Of a DNA stretch of 64,000 nt, positions 23,639 through 36,356 are shown in pieces. The stretch's first letter is position 1, and each line of letters opens with the position of its first letter. This DNA is from Oopsacas minuta (lineage: Eukaryota; Porifera; Hexactinellida; Lyssacinosida; Leucopsacidae). A program made the translations under genes and the position numbers. The DNA is taken from NCBI GenBank assembly GCA_024704765.1, contig JAKMXF010000315.1, forward strand, positions 330,801-394,800, read 5' to 3'. The notes under the pieces were generated by a model. It was not told the origin of the DNA and searched no databases. It was given only the letters and a program-made list of their open reading frames with translations.

Positions 23639-24961
23639 CTGGGTGCGTCAAAAGTTCTGCAACAAAATTGATTACAATATTTCATATTAACCCTTAAATG
23701 AATTTTCTAAACTAAGCATCCTTTTGAATTATCTATATATGTACTTAAGTAATAATAGCTACATAGATTGATACTAGTGTCATGTCAACTAAAATCATGC
23801 TTGAACAAAGGAGAGTTGCGGTTATAGAATTATTTCTCAGTGGTGTTGGGCAAAACCAAATTTTCAAAACTCTTGATCCAAAGAAATTCGGCAGATCCTT
23901 TATCTGGCGTACCTTGAAACGCTTCAGGGAGACGGGCAATATTATAGATAAGCGAAGATCTGGTCGTCCGCGCTCTATTTGTACAGCTGTGAACAAGAAG
24001 AAAGTTCGCCAGCTATGACTCGTCATCCGACCCTTTCCCATCGAAAAATCGCTGCCCGGGTCAAGATTTCTAATGCATCGACTCAGCGAATTGTTACTAA
24101 AGTCCTGGGATATAAGTCCTTCAAGAGAACTAAGACTGGGTCTCTAACTGATACAGTTATTCACAAGAGGGTACAAAGATGTCGTAAGCTTCTTACCTGG
24201 CTCAAATCTGTCAACCCTAAGAGAATTGTGTTTTCAGATGAGAAGATTTTCAGTATTGATGAAAAATGCAACTCGAAAAATTCGTGTATTTATTCAATAT
24301 CACGGAAGGATATACCTGAACAGTTCAGAACAGTTCAGAAGAGTCAATATTCTAAATCTGTCATGGTTTGGGCAGGTATATCTTCAATTGGCAAAACCCC
24401 CTTAGTTTTCGTCCCAGAAGGAACGAAGATCAATGCAAAAGTTTATCAAGACCTTATATTAGATAAATATGTTCGGAATATTGGATCAACCTTTATGAAA
24501 GGAGAAAAAATGATATTTCAACAGGATGGTGCGCCGGCACACATTGCTAAATCGACCCTACAATGGCTATCAAGCAATGTACCGGCGTTTTTAGGACGTG
24601 AAGAGTGGCTCCCATCAAGTCCGGATCCCAACCCATGCGATTATTATTTATGGGAGATTGGAAGCTATCGTTAATAATCGTTCTTACAATGATATTCCTT
24701 CACTTAAGCGTGTTCTAAAACGAGCTTGGAAAGATTTAGACCAAGAGGAAATTGCTCGTGCCTGTAATATATTCCAAAATAGGGTCAGGTGCTGTTTGAA
24801 AGCCAAAGGGATGAGATTTGAAACTTCTTAGCCAGAAATCCTTACATTACTCATTATTTATGCTCATATTATAGTTATTCCACATTTTTATAAATGATTG
24901 CACCAGTATATGAATTGTAATAGAGCTTTCAATATTGTTGCAGAACTTTTGACGCACCCTG
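23639..24961 (+). mobile_element. maT-type (DD37D) element nested in THAP domain
   Basis: A 1323-bp element with matching ends CTGGGTGCGTCAAAAGTTCT and AGAACTTTTGACGCACCC (about 27 bp), flanked by TA at 23637-23638 and 24962-24963. It interrupts the THAP zinc finger of the P-like transposase between WLRAL and REGIRDL. Insertion therefore postdates the P-like element. Confidence 0.94.
23782..24831 (+). pseudogene. DD37D (maT-type) transposase, two frameshifts
   Basis: Start MSTKIMLEQRRVAVIELFLS at 23782. An N-terminal helix-turn-helix is followed by the GRP linker (RRSGRPRSI), second HTH (TLSHRKIAARVKIS), first Asp in VFSDEKIFSIDE (about 24235), WAGISSIGKTPLVFVPEG, second Asp in QQDGAPAHIAKS (about 24523) and third in SSPDPNPCDYYLW (about 24635). 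Exactly 37 residues lie between the last two aspartates. Frameshifts occur near 24000 (in KKKVRQ) and near 24655, just after the last Asp. All three catalytic residues are present and no nonsense codons were seen, so this is the better preserved of the two DD37D copies. Length without the frameshifts would be about 350 aa, normal for the family. Confidence 0.9.
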
Positions 24962-27940
24962 TAGAGAAGGTATCAGAGACTTAAAGAATGTGTTTGTGTG
25001 CTCAAAAGATTTCCTCGACGAAGAAATTCAGACCAGTTTTTCTATCCATCAACCAGATGGAACATACTTAGAAGTACCAGCTAAGCCTAAATTGCAGAAG
25101 GATGCAATGCCAAGATTTCTACCTGGATGTCCACTTCATCTCTCTTCGTCATCTGAGACCATACCACCGAGATTTGATAGATCTATGAGAGAACAGCATT
25201 TGATTGATACTGCAATAAATGAGAGTCTATTACAAACCAAGACAAAGAACTTTTTCAGATTACCACACTGGAAGACTTGGTATCCAAAACGAAGCACTCG
25301 GGTTTGGTTAATCATTTGTTTGTTTGGTCTTCTGATGATAATTCCTTTAATTTACTCAAACTTTCTATAACGAATAACAGTTTGATTGCAATTAGATGCT
25401 CGTTAACTATTACCGAAACATTACATACTATGGGTTTCTACGAAGGTATACGCATTCCTCTTTCTCTCACTCAGATAAATGATATTCGTCAACTTAACGA
25501 TTTGCTTAACGAAATTGAAAACCATTCTGCCCCTACTAACTCTCCTGAAACATTCCAACACCATGTCAGAGAAGCAACGGGAAGCATTCGTAAAGCTATT
25601 TACTCCCTTGCAACTGGAGAAGAATCTGGAAACCAACAGCCTCTATTATCAAGTCTTCAGTTTATTCTATGCCAATTAGATAACGCTTTGATCGCAAAAA
25701 CTATGAGGCAATACAACATCGAAACTCTTATCTTGTCCCTCAAATGCCAACTTGTGTCGCCAGTTTGTTATAGATATCTTCAATCCCTGGACTGTCTATC
25801 ATTGCCGCAGCTTTCTACTCTAAAGCGCTTATATTTCAATTTTGGTTTGGATTCTGACTTTACCAAATATCTCAAACAATCAGTCACTCAGTTTAACAAA
25901 TGGGAACGAAATGTAGTGATTCAGATGGATGAAATTCATGTAAAATCCACATTTACATACAAAGGAGGTAAGATAATTGGGTCTTCTTTGAATCCTACTG
26001 ATCCTGCAAAAACCGTTTTGCCTTCATGATATCAAGTTTCTCCAAACGATGGTCCAGTATTGTCCGTTTACTGCCCTGTTCCAGCTCATCTGCTGAGGTA
26101 ATCTTTCCTATCATCAAAGATGTTATTCGTGGTGTTGAAGCATGTGGACTTTCTGTACACGTTTTATGTATTGATAATTACCCGATGGACGTTAACATTT
26201 TCAGGTTATTTTCTCTCAGCCGACTTCTGGAGCATATTGTTCCTCACTCTATGGACTCAAACCGGCCATTGTTTTTGCTTTTTGACTTCGTTCATATAAT
26301 CAAATCGATACGTAATCACTGGCTAAACCAAATAGATTATAATAAAACATTCACTTATCCAGATTTTGAGAACATACAAGTTGCGAGTACTGCATTTTTC
26401 GAAGAAATTCGCAAATAATATAAAGGTGACCAATACTCTGTTGCTAAATTAGCTCCAAGATTAACCTCTAAAGCTTGTTGGCCTTCCACTTTAGAACAAC
26501 AAAATCTTTCTTTATAGCCACCAATCGCGATACCACACTTCTACAAATTCACAGGCTGTAGACTTTATTGCCATTATTTGTAATGTTTGGAAGATATTCA
26601 ACATCAATACTCCGAACAAGGGTATCCTTCACAAAGATGAATTTCAGTTCTACTTACCTACAATGATACCAGATTTATGTTCCTTCAACGTGTAGTTGAT
26701 TGGGCTGAATGCTGGCGAGTCATACCTGACAAAAGAAGTGAATTAAATCCTCAAACTTTTACAAGTTTCCGTCACTCTTGCATTGCACTCCCGTGCATTG
26801 TAACCATCTGACTGGAAATTGTGGCTATTCGTACGTCCTTTCTTCGTTCTTGCAAAATGATCCACTTGAGCATCATTTTGGCTTGTATAGAATGATGTCA
26901 GGAGCACAATACCACATTAGCTATTGCCAGGTCCTTGAAACAGAACGGAGAATAAAGTTGTCCAGCATACTCAAATTATTTTCAAAAAAGCCTGTAGAAG
27001 ATAGCATATCACTTAAGAACTTCTTAGAATCGTGCTCATCCTCTTGTGACCAAGACTCCCATGCGTCTTTCAGCTTGGAGATGTATCTCTCGGCGATTCA
27101 GGGATATTCAGAATGGAATTAAACATGCAAATACTCTAATCACTCTCCTTTATAGCAGGTTACTCAGTGCATGCCTATTACAAACATCCTACTAAATGTC
27201 AATCATGTCTCTTATTCCTCACTGAAAAACAAAGAAATGGAAATTGAAGAACCTTCAGATTCTGAATATCGATTAATTCAGATAATCGACCGAGACTCAC
27301 TAAAATGGCCAAGTAGTGATGTCATAGAAGCAACTATTACGCTATGGAAAGTATTCTCTTCTATCGAGAGTCAACCAAGCATATTCAATAACTTTATAAC
27401 TGGTCCTTCTAGAAGTATCCTTATACAGTTAACAACAAGTCTTATAGTAGATGAACAAGCTGAAGCATGGAGAGTGATGTGTGACGAATGTGGTACACTC
27501 ATGTGGGATGTATTAGCTAAACTATTGACCGCTACTTCAAACTGTCTTATATCAAATAAGAATAAGAACATGAATTTCCAGCTACCCTTGAAACCGTGTG
27601 TCGAAAATACTCAAAATTAAAGAAAGTGAAGCCTAATTAACTCATTATCAGGCACTCACTATTTGAAATATGTTTAGTATTAAATCCAATAATATTTTCT
27701 CTCAGGGATTCACATTTTAGTTAATTTTCTCTAACTATAACATTTATTGTAAAATTAAGGACTTAAATGCATCCATGGTCTTTAAAATTGTTTAAGAACA
27801 ATTTTTAAGTTCACGATTTGGGTAATAACATCAATTACATGATTATTTGAAATAAAATTTAATGGACTTAAACGACATCCATGGTACAAAAAATCGCACT
27901 AGTAAACAGGCCTTATTATAACCTAGGTCATGATTCATCA

Positions 27941-28500
27941 AATATTTGGCATCTAACTAGGATTTACGTTAAAAAATCAAAATCGCTATTAAATTTGTTT
28001 CTAAATTGCAAAATGGGTGTATTTCAATGAAATACTTTTCAAATTTTTAGTCGACCTTGATGTATATTGAAGCAGTCATTTTGGTCATTTGGAAGCCTCA
28101 TTTTGCTGCGCTCCGATTCTATTTAGATAGGCTCTGGCCAGACCGTCCTCTTTTTCTGAGTGAAAGCCATACTCTCTCAGTTTGATGGATATTGCTCCCC
28201 AAATCAATAATGTAAAGTAACTTCTACTATCTCTAAATATATTACAAAAATCCAGTAATATCAAAATTCCACCACTATACCCGATCATGACTCTAGTTTT
28301 ACTTTCGTAATGAAGATTAACATACATCTTAGGACTCGGTTGTATCCAATTCCTTGCCAAACCGAGATTTTAGTACCTTTTTGACGTCATAAACCCAGTT
28401 TTTTCTGGCAGTAATTGTGTAATACTAAGCATAGTTTGGCTTATGTAAATGTGAATTTCTGACGCCAATGTTTTGTGACTTAATAAATAGTTAAAAATCT
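27941..28500. other. Non-coding spacer
   Basis: Nothing supportable. The 91-codon minus frame at 28085-28360 has no family features. Confidence 0.45.
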
Positions 28501-28549
28501 GTTTTTGTATGTATTTATTCAACTAACATCAGCCGTAACTTTCGATGTG

Positions 28550-29150
28550 TACGGTCCCAATTTATACAAGCTATGTCATCCGACGAGTTCCAGGTTGAAA
28601 TGACGTCATCTGATTGGCAAAACTGGAATATGTTTTGAAAATTCGCCATTTCTTTGGTCTGTCAAATGATCAATCATCGTTTCATCGACTCTAGAATCAA
28701 GACCAATTGATCCAAGTATGTTTTATACAAAATATCGAAAAATTGCCACAATATAGTTCTCAGGCTCCAGAGTTATAGTGCTGACCATATATGACACATT
28801 TCTGCTAATATTCACCTATATCTCGACAATCTTTAATATTATGGCCAATCTTATTGCAAATATATGGTATATACCCGACTTCTTATACACATATAATTAA
28901 TCTAGATATGATGATATCTCTGACAATTCAGATGTAATCTTGAAAGTCACCATGTATGGAAATATTGATGACTGTGCAATAATCCATGTGCACATCATAT
29001 CAAAATCTATTATAAGGTTATTGGAAATTGAGTATATACCATATGTTTGCAAGATGATTGAACACAACATTAAGGTTGTCAACTTATAGGTGAATATTAG
29101 AAGAAATGTGTTATTCATGGTCACTACTATAACTAAGGAACACATGAACA
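28550..29150. repeat. Foldback (snapback) element
   Basis: Left-arm sequence near 28765-28870 (ATAGTGCTGACCATATATGA, then TAATATTCACCTATA) returns inverted near 29030-29140 (TATAGGTGAATATTAG ... TTCATGGTCACTACTATAAC). The arms are about 110 bp with many mismatches. The left flank (28590-28760: TGATTGGCAAAACTGG, GACTCTAGAATCAAGACC) also resembles the arms of the larger foldback at 40.6-41.5 kb, so these belong to one family. No transposase. The 100-codon minus frame across it is chance. Confidence 0.65.
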
Positions 29151-29199
29151 GTATTATCTCAAATTTTGGACTTTTTATATGAAAAATTCCTTGGACCAA

Positions 29200-29620
29200 T
29201 TATTGTTAATTCTAGAGGTTGGAAATAATTATTTATTCAGAATAGAAATAATATAGACAGAACTGAGCTCTACTTGAGTACAGTTTTCGTTCTTATTAGT
29301 AGTGAATATAATGCAAGATATAATATGACGGTCTGTGTATGTTTATTGGTTTCCTGTTGATGGGAATTCGTTTCGATTAATTAATCAATCCTACTAATTG
29401 TGGTTTTGTGTTTTTCAAGCTATTATCGTGATCTTGAGCTTTCATATCGCATTCAATAGTTTTTCACCATTGTGTTTCATTAGTGTTGTTGTTTAGTTAA
29501 TTGTCTAATAACTTGCTGCCTTTCGGTTCCAATCCCAGGGCTGCATTTACTTTTTTGACTTCAGATTACCTGAAATTTCATAGCTTAACTTGATTCTCCA
29601 AATTTTCCAAGATTTAAATA
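29200..29620. other. Non-coding spacer
   Basis: AT-rich; no supportable gene or repeat before the mariner end at 29621. Confidence 0.45.
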
Positions 29621-30973
29621 TAGGGTGGGCCACGGGAGTAAAAGTAAACTGCTCTCATTTGAAAACGAAACAATAAAACTTAATTCTGTAAAATGATTTT
29701 TAAAATATAGATAAATAGTTTTGTGAATACATCATCCTTTTTCTTCAGCCATTAATCAGGTACTCGATCCATTCCCCTTTCCTACCCAGCACTCTTTGTA
29801 GTCTGACAAGCACGTTATCGTACACTTTAGCCAGAGTTTCCCCGTTAATCTTCCTGATTTCTCTTCTGAGGTTCTTCTTGAGGTCCTCTAGTGTCTTAGG
29901 AACAGGATCCCTGTACACAACTAACTTCAGGTAGCCCCACAGGTAAAAATCGCAAGGATTAAGGTCCGGGGAATATGGGGGCCAGAAGTAGTCAAATCCA
30001 CGATCAATCACCCTGTCACCAAACTTCTCTTGTAGCCAGCTCCTAACTAAATTGGCATAGTGTGGGGGTGCTCCATCCTGATGGAAAGTAATGGTATTCA
30101 GTTCACCATGTCTCCTGATGTTGGGAAGGTAGAATCCTTTCAGCATTGCCAGGTATCTCCATCGGTTCACCGTACAGGTCTTACCATCCTCATCTTCAAA
30201 AAAGTACGGGCCTATGATCCGGTCATGGGCAACTGCACACCAGACAACCAACTTTTCAGTGCTCAAGGGTCTCTGGGCAATAGGTTCTGGCTTCTCCAAT
30301 GCCCAGAACCTCATGTTCTGCTTGTTAACATGTCCTGAAAGATTAAAGTTTGCCTCTTCAGACTAATGAACTTCAGTGATCTTCAAAAGTTCTTCCTCAA
30401 TCTTCTTGGAAATGTACGTGGCAAATTGGACCCTCTTCTTCTGATTTGATTCACTTTGCTTTTGCTGCATCTGTATTTTGTAAGGAAAGGCTCTAATGTC
30501 ATCATTAAGGATCCTCTTCACTAAGCCCCTACTGATTGCAGTCTCTGCAAATAGCCTTCTTGTTGCGCGATGGGGTAAATCTGTCAGTTTCTTTTTGATT
30601 TTTGAATGTTTTCAGGGGTTCTAACAGTCTTCCTGGGTCCCTTTCGTTTTCTATTGCCTACCATACCACCCTCCTCCATCCTCTTGACAATATTGATGAT
30701 TGTGTTCTTTGCAGGAGCCTTCAATGTCTTTTAATGCACCTTGAAAGCTCGCTGGGCCGAAACAACACTTCTCCCGTTTTCAATATACCAGTAGAGTAAC
30801 TTCACTTTGATATCCTGCTGGAGCGACGTTACATAATCCTAGGGGTAGTTTGGTTAGTATTTTTAAAAACTAATTATCTCAGCTTTAAAATGAATAGTGA
30901 ACCACTGAAGGTTGACAAAAATTCCACGTGCTAGAGCAATTTACTTTTGATCAGTCTTCCGTGGCCCACCCTG
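29621..30973 (-). mobile_element. Mariner, rosa-type (DD41D), 1.35 kb
   Basis: The ends are AGGGTGGGCCACGGGAGTAA at the left and CTTCCGTGGCCCACCCTG at the right (about 30 bp with few mismatches), flanked by TA (29619-29620, 30974-30975). It encodes one minus-strand transposase with DD41D spacing, listed separately. Confidence 0.93.
29745..30835 (-). pseudogene. DD41D mariner transposase, catalytic Asp lost
   Basis: Reads continuously in one main frame from about 30835 (VTSLQQDIKVKLLYWYIE; the ATG appears mutated to TAT) through the linker NRKRKGPRKTVRTPENI and second HTH (TDLPHRATRRLF) to TAA at 29745. Second Asp is in FHQDGAPPHYANLV and third in PPYSPDLNPCDFYLW; 41 residues separate them, the mark of the rosa/DD41D lineage. 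The first catalytic site reads SEEANFNLSGH where S-D-E-A is expected, so Asp is now Glu. It is preceded by a TAG probably derived from Trp, and another stop lies in the N-terminal HTH. Otherwise the roughly 360-codon frame is remarkably whole. Confidence 0.9.
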
Positions 30974-30975
30974 TA

Positions 30976-31450
30976 CATAATACTAATAATATGGGTACAG
31001 TTCTGCTCTACAGGGATGAGCTGCACAAGATCTGAGCTCTATATATATTATTTCCTATAATCCCTATAATTGTGCCCAAATGAACGAATTTTATTACCGT
31101 GAATAATATTATTGTCTATCAAATTCATGGACTTCAACTCATCCATGTTTTCGAATAGTCGTGAGGCATTATCTAACGATGTTCAAGCACTAGTTTTATG
31201 TCTCAATTTGAGGAAGAATTCAAAAACGGATGCTATATCTTGCTAAGTAGCTAAACCTCATACAAATTTCGCGTCCTCATGGTGTCGTCATCGCCATGGC
31301 TAGAATGATTAAAACATACAACAGGTGGAGGCAAGCAATCCAGAGTTCGCAGACAGATAGCAAATTCTGTACCGCAGCAAATTATACGACCGATACATGT
31401 TTAGTCAAGGATTTTGCTTCAAAACTATGTGAGATTTGCAAGGTAGCTTC
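30976..31450. other. Non-coding spacer
   Basis: No gene could be supported. A 67-codon frame at 31296-31499 ends inside the foldback arm and has no family features. Confidence 0.45.
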
Positions 31451-32023
31451 CATGAGGAGGAGCTGCACATGTCAGAATTTAGTGTTCTACACTTATTAGA
31501 ATGGATATTTTAGAGTTCTACACTTGTCAGGATGGTTTTTATCGAGTTTTGACTTTGGGAGAATTGGAATTTGATTGATTTATCTAGCTAGCTTTGCTTG
31601 AGCTGAGAAGAGCAGGTATTTCAGTACACTATTTGGATAACTGGCCAGGTGTTTTTATATTACACCTATATATATAGATTACCGGAAGTGATACTTACAT
31701 CCATCAATCCAAAGTAATACACAACTAAATAGTGTCGAAATTATATGCAAAATTCCATTCTCCCAAATTGGAGCACACAAAAATGGATATAAACCATTTT
31801 TACAATGTAAAAACTCGATACATCTATTCTGACTGGTGCAGAACTCCCAAAACCTGTTCTGACAAGGGCAGAACTCTAACAAACCGATTCTGACAAGTGC
31901 ATAATTCTTTAATATCAATTTTGACAAATGCAGAACTCTAAAACACTGATTCTGGCAAATGCAGAACTAAATATTCTGACAAAACCAGAACACTAAATTC
32001 TGACATGTGCATGTCCCCGTCCA
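31451..32023. repeat. Foldback element with tandem repeats in its arms
   Basis: The left end GAGCTGCACATGTCAGAATT (31462) returns inverted as AATTCTGACATGTGCATGTC near 31995. The right arm (about 31810-32010) consists of five or six diverged units of about 35 bp with the core TTCTGACAAGTGCAGAACTC. The left arm (31465-31560) has two or three units in the opposite orientation. The repeated QNR..EF.PC pattern of the minus frame at 31679-31927 is produced by these units and is not a gene. Confidence 0.75.
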
Positions 32024-33881
32024 TGAATACTGTCCTGAATATGAATTATGAAAAGAAGTACCCACATCTTGTTCCAATGCTTTCAGAGCCTAACCGCCTC
32101 ACGCGTTGGAATCCACGGGTCTCTGAATTCGTGATCTTGCTCAAAAATATGAACTCTACGAAGTTCCAGGTTGTGTACTGAATAATATGTACATTTCGGA
32201 GCTGTTTTAAAATATTCCCATCATAAGAGTTTTACAAATTTGATATAAAAATTTAGACATTAACAATATTACCAATTACATAAAAACATTTCACTTAATT
32301 ATGAATGCCCATGCACCAGCTAAATTTGGATTGTCTGTGGTGCTGTGCCAATGGTGACAATATTTAGCTCACTTAGCATCAGTTATTCAAGTAACCAGCA
32401 GATGACTTAACAAAATTAGGGTAACAATACACGAAAATATTTGAATCCCTAATTATAGATCAATATCGGCCAAATGTTCTATGTACAACCTGGAAACTTT
32501 ATGGGGCCAAGGGTGCGGGTAGTGATGGCCCTTAGAAACAGCTAATTCGGTTTAATCGGCTCATTTTCTCGCATCAAACGCGTTCAACATGTACTTATAG
32601 TAATCAATGCCTAATGAGTGAGGAAGCAACCAGATTTGGAAGACGTTCCCTCGCTAATTCGGAAATTTCACATGCAAAACCAGGAAGACCGATGATAAAT
32701 TCTCCAGCCATTATTTTTATATATTGTAACAAAATCTTGAGCGAAATTTCGCAAGGTCTATCCCATCAATGTACTAAAAGGCATTTGATTTGTCATAACA
32801 TGTTACAAAGCTTTCTAGAATGAGACAACTTTTGCACTAAGTTTCCAAATCTCACGACTGGAAGGGGTCAGCGCTGCAAGCTCTACACATTTTCAACCTC
32901 AATAAGAATCCAAGTAGCAAAGAATTAAGTTCGGCAAGAGCATATAACTTAAATCAACTGGTGAGATGTCGAATAATCAAGTATAAATGATGTCTTCAGT
33001 ATTGCGAGACTCTGGAATTCAATGACCAACAATAGGATAATACAATGAGAAGAAGAAAATTCTGTAGATAAGCTTATTTGCCTTTGGGTTAGCAAGGTTC
33101 CTGAAAATTGTTGAAACCTTTAGCGGATATTTCAGTACAATCATATAAGCTATTCCTGACAAACGAAGATGTAACAATTTACGTTGATCTCAAAGCTGGG
33201 TGTATTTCGATCGGTTAAATGGCAGGGCGGTATCCATACATCTATTAAACTTGAGAGGGTTCCCTAGGTTTAAACCAACCCATGGATACATGCAGATAGT
33301 GTTTTTTACATTCAACTATGTTTGACAAACTTTTAAAGTCTACGGTGGTGATCCTAGAAAACACGCAATTGATTGTATGCGCGTGTAAGATCTCTTTCCA
33401 ATAGGAGTATGGATGTCAAATCAATGGCTAGAATCAATATTCCAGAGCTGCATTTGATGTTAGTAGTGGGACAAAGGTTTTACGACGCCATACCAGCACA
33501 ATGTCTGAAGAAGTGATACTCACGCACGAATCTCTACTAGGAAATATTCACATTCAGCGAGGCACAAACAATAGAAATGCATCCGAGGGAAATGCAATAC
33601 GTATCTGCTCATGATATTTAATGGACTGGCCTTTCTTCCTTTAAACTCTGCATTTAGTGCCCTGGAGACATTTTGTGATCATGTTTGAGGACAAAAAATA
33701 TTGAAAGTGAATACATTGATCTGATTTAGCAATTCGAGGAGGCGTTTAAAAGATAGATACAAATGCAATGAAAAATGTTGAAAGAGCCCTTAAATGCATA
33801 TATAATGCAGTTTGTAACGCCAATTTCACGCACTCCCCCATATCATATTCAATATATTTGTGATTTTATATGCTTGTTATC
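32024..33881. other. Non-coding stretch
   Basis: No gene could be supported. The frame at 32614-32823 has no recognisable features. A coding-like phrase (TSTMSEEVILTHESLLGN, about 33495-33550, +) is isolated between stops; it might be an old transposon scrap. Confidence 0.45.
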
Positions 33882-34290
33882 AGGGGCGTCGGAAGCAAAT
33901 ATCAAGTGGGGGGGCCGATTCATAAATTCAAACAAGTTTAAATAATGAATGTAATGATCTTAAGCAAAGAAATATTTGAATAAGTCATTTAATAAAGATC
34001 ATTCATCACAAATATTCTAAATATGGATTAACGATGATGTGAGTCTCTAGCAAAATCATTTGCAACTTCAATCAACCCCAGTTCATCTGTCTTTCCTATG
34101 TGAATGTTCAAAATCATTGCAGGGTTAAAATGCATCTCTGTCATTGTTGAGCGGAGATAAGATTTGATAAAACTAATATGCTAAATGATCTTTCACTTAC
34201 AGCATTAGTAACTAGCATTACTACGATTAATTTCGCAATAATGAAATCGGACAAAAGCATTCATTGAAGATCAGAAAATGATCAAAGAGT
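33882..34290 (-). pseudogene. hAT transposase C-terminal fragment with terminal repeat
   Basis: CAGGGGCGTCGGAAGCAAAT at 33882, followed by a G-run (GTGGGGGGGCC), is a hAT-type terminal repeat. On the minus strand at about 34230-34030 lie VTNAVSERSFS and, after a frameshift, the end of the hAT C-terminal dimerisation domain (ERQMNWG, LKLQMIL). This is the 3' end of a minus-strand hAT that differs from the one at 13 kb. The rest is missing or unrecognisable beyond 34.3 kb, where copy B of the GDQDK family lies. The opposite terminal repeat was not found. Confidence 0.7.
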
Positions 34291-34645
34291 CATTAAAAGA
34301 GAGGAAAGGGAATTTTCCGGCTTTTCACAATCATTGCCCTGAAAATCTAAAACTGCATCATTATTTTCTGAGGACAAAGTTTATCTGCATAAATAACACA
34401 ACTCAACCAGATTTCTGATCAGAGATCACATACATTCATCTCAGCATACTTTTGAATGCTGAACTCGAATCTGCAATCAGAATTTCTCTAGCACGTCTAG
34501 TTATTCTGAAATCCAATATCCATTTTTTCAATAGTATAGTATTACCTAGTTACTAAATTGCTATATGAGCATGCCTATTTTGATTCAATTATCAGGAATA
34601 TAAATGACTTTACTCATTTGAATTCAAGCAAATCAAATTAGAAAC

Positions 34646-36356
34646 ATGCATCGTAATTGTAGAACTCATCTCGACAATTTCTGTTACGTTTGTGGTCTTT
34701 TTTGCGTAAAATCACAAAGACGACCAATCATAAATCAATTAAAGAACATATACAAATTGTACTTCGGATGTCCACTTGGTGACCAAGACAAGTCGTGGGC
34801 ACCACATGTTATATGCACTTCTTGTTCAAGTGGACTACGAGATTGGTTGAACAAAAGGAAAGTTTCAATGCCATTTGCAATACCCATGGTCTGGAGGAAA
34901 CAGAAAAATCACCTTGATGATTATTACTTTTGCCTTATCGACATTACAGGATTCTCAGCCCAGAATAAGCACGCTCTTGTTTACCCAGACTTGGATTCTG
35001 CGCGCAGGCCAATTCCATACAACATCTCATTACCAATCCCAATTCCCAAGCCACAGCAAATTAAAATCGGGTCTGATATGGTGGAAGATGTTCATGCAGA
35101 TTCTACAGATGCTAATTATGTCCCAGAAAATGAATTACTAGAGCCACAAACATTTACACAGGGAGAATTGAATGACCTGGTCAGGGATCTAGACTTATCT
35201 AAAGACAAAGCTGAACTCCTTGCATCCAGGCTCAAACAGAAAAACCTACTCGACAAAGATGTCCTAGTATCCCACTATCGCAAGCGAAATTTCGATCTCG
35301 CTCAATACTACACCACTGATGGTCCACTGTGCTATTGTAATGATATCGAAGGACTCTATGCAAACCTACTACAAGAACATTCTTCCTCTGATTGGCGCCT
35401 TTTCATCGACTCGCCAAAACGCAGTTTGAAAGCTGTTCTGTTGCATAACGGAAATCTAAAGCCTGGCGTTCTAATTGCTCCCTCCGTCTACCTCAAAGAA
35501 ACCTTCGTCAATTTGCAGGAAGTTTTGGAGGCAATACAGTATAGAACACATATATGGAATATCTGCGGTGATCTTAAGATAATCGGGATATTGATGGGCT
35601 TGCAACAAGGTTTTACAAAGTATTGTTGTTTCCTATGTCTATGGGACAGCCGAGCAGCTGGTGAACATTATAAAAATGTGATTGGCCGAAGAGAACCTAT
35701 GAAGTGGGGAAAACCAATTTACAGCATTCGCCATTGGTATATCCAAACAAAGTTTTCTTACCCCCACTTCATATTAAACTTGGATTAATGAAAACATTCG
35801 TTAAAACAATGGGCAAAACAAATTCAGCAGGATTTCTGCATTTGGTAGGCAAATTTCCGAAACTAAGCAAGGCAAAGTTAAAAGAGGGAGTATTTGTAGG
35901 ACCACAAATCAGACAAGTATTCAGAGATCCAGATTTCGAGAAGACATTATCCGAATTAGAAATGAGTGCTTGGAATTCTTTCAAATGGGGTGGCGAAAAC
36001 TTTTTGCGCAACAAGAAGTCGTCCAACAACAGAGAAGGAGTGGAAACCTTGCTTAACGCATACGAGAAGATGGACTGTCGCATGTCACTAAAACTTCACT
36101 TCTTGCACTCTCACCTTGATTTTTCCCTGAGAACCTTGGTGCTGTAAGTGATGAACAGGGTGAGAGATTCCACCAAGACATACAGGAGATGGAAACCCGA
36201 TGCCAAGGTTTCTGGAATGAGGGCATGATGTCCGACTACTGTTAGAGGCTCTTCAGAGATAATCCCAACAAGATATATAAAAGGAGTCGTACTCTCAACA
36301 CTTTTAATTTAGTTAACTACCTTTATACTTCTAGATGGATATGTATTTCCCCTTAG
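34646..36356 (+). pseudogene. GDQDK-family protein, copy B (two frameshifts)
   Basis: Start MHRNCRTHLDNFCYVCGLF. The longest single frame (380 codons to 35788) holds the N-terminal C2-C2 finger (FCYVCG...GDQDKSWAPHVICTSC), YYFCLIDITGFSAQN, the linker ELNDLVRDLDLSKDKAELL, then WRLFIDSPKRSLKAVLLHNG (candidate first Asp), WNICGDLKIIGILMG (candidate second Asp) and CFLCLWDSRAAGEHY. A frameshift near 35750 leads to HIKLGLMKTFVK and GPQIRQVF; another near 36122, apparently one lost T in a T-run, leads to VSDEQGERFHQDIQEMETR. A TAG at 36243-36245 replaces the conserved Trp of DYCW. Copies A and C share motif order but B is clearly diverged, so these are not recent duplicates. Function unknown; a transposase is inferred. 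Confidence 0.82.

Larger units (their letters stand above)
23516..27620 (+). pseudogene. THAP-domain P-like transposase, split and broken
   Basis: The start MPNRHSAAGCRSNF at about 23516 opens a THAP zinc finger; the first Cys of the usual C-x(2-4)-C pair is replaced by His. The finger continues VFKLPNGPPDLVNRWLRALI to 23638, where a nested element interrupts it, and resumes at 24963 with REGIRDLKNVFVCSKDFL and DAMPRFLPGCP, the Cys/His and AVPT-like end of THAP. Catalytic blocks follow: QMDEIHVKSTFTYKGGKIIG (first Asp, about 25920), LCIDNYPMDVNIF (about 26165), LFDFVHIIKSIRNHW (D-x2-H motif, about 26280) and QNDPLEHHFGLYRMM (about 26855). A C-terminal frame runs to 27620. At least four frameshifts and several stops break it. 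A one-base deletion also lies beside the insertion site. It is not functional. Confidence 0.87.
23091..27940 (+). mobile_element. P-element-like transposon with long terminal repeats
   Basis: Inverted repeats of about 160-175 bp lie at 23091-23247 and 27766-27940. Both contain ATAAGGCCTGTTNACTAG, GTCGTTTAAGTCCATTAAAT and AAATCGTGAACTTAAAAATT, and the inner ends share AAAGACCATGGAT. The right copy has an extra insert of about 18 bp. Between them is a THAP-domain transposase of the P/THAP9 superfamily, itself split by a DD37D element at 23639-24961. Outer edges are approximate because I could not find an 8-bp target duplication by eye. Without the nested insert the element is about 3.5 kb. Confidence 0.8.
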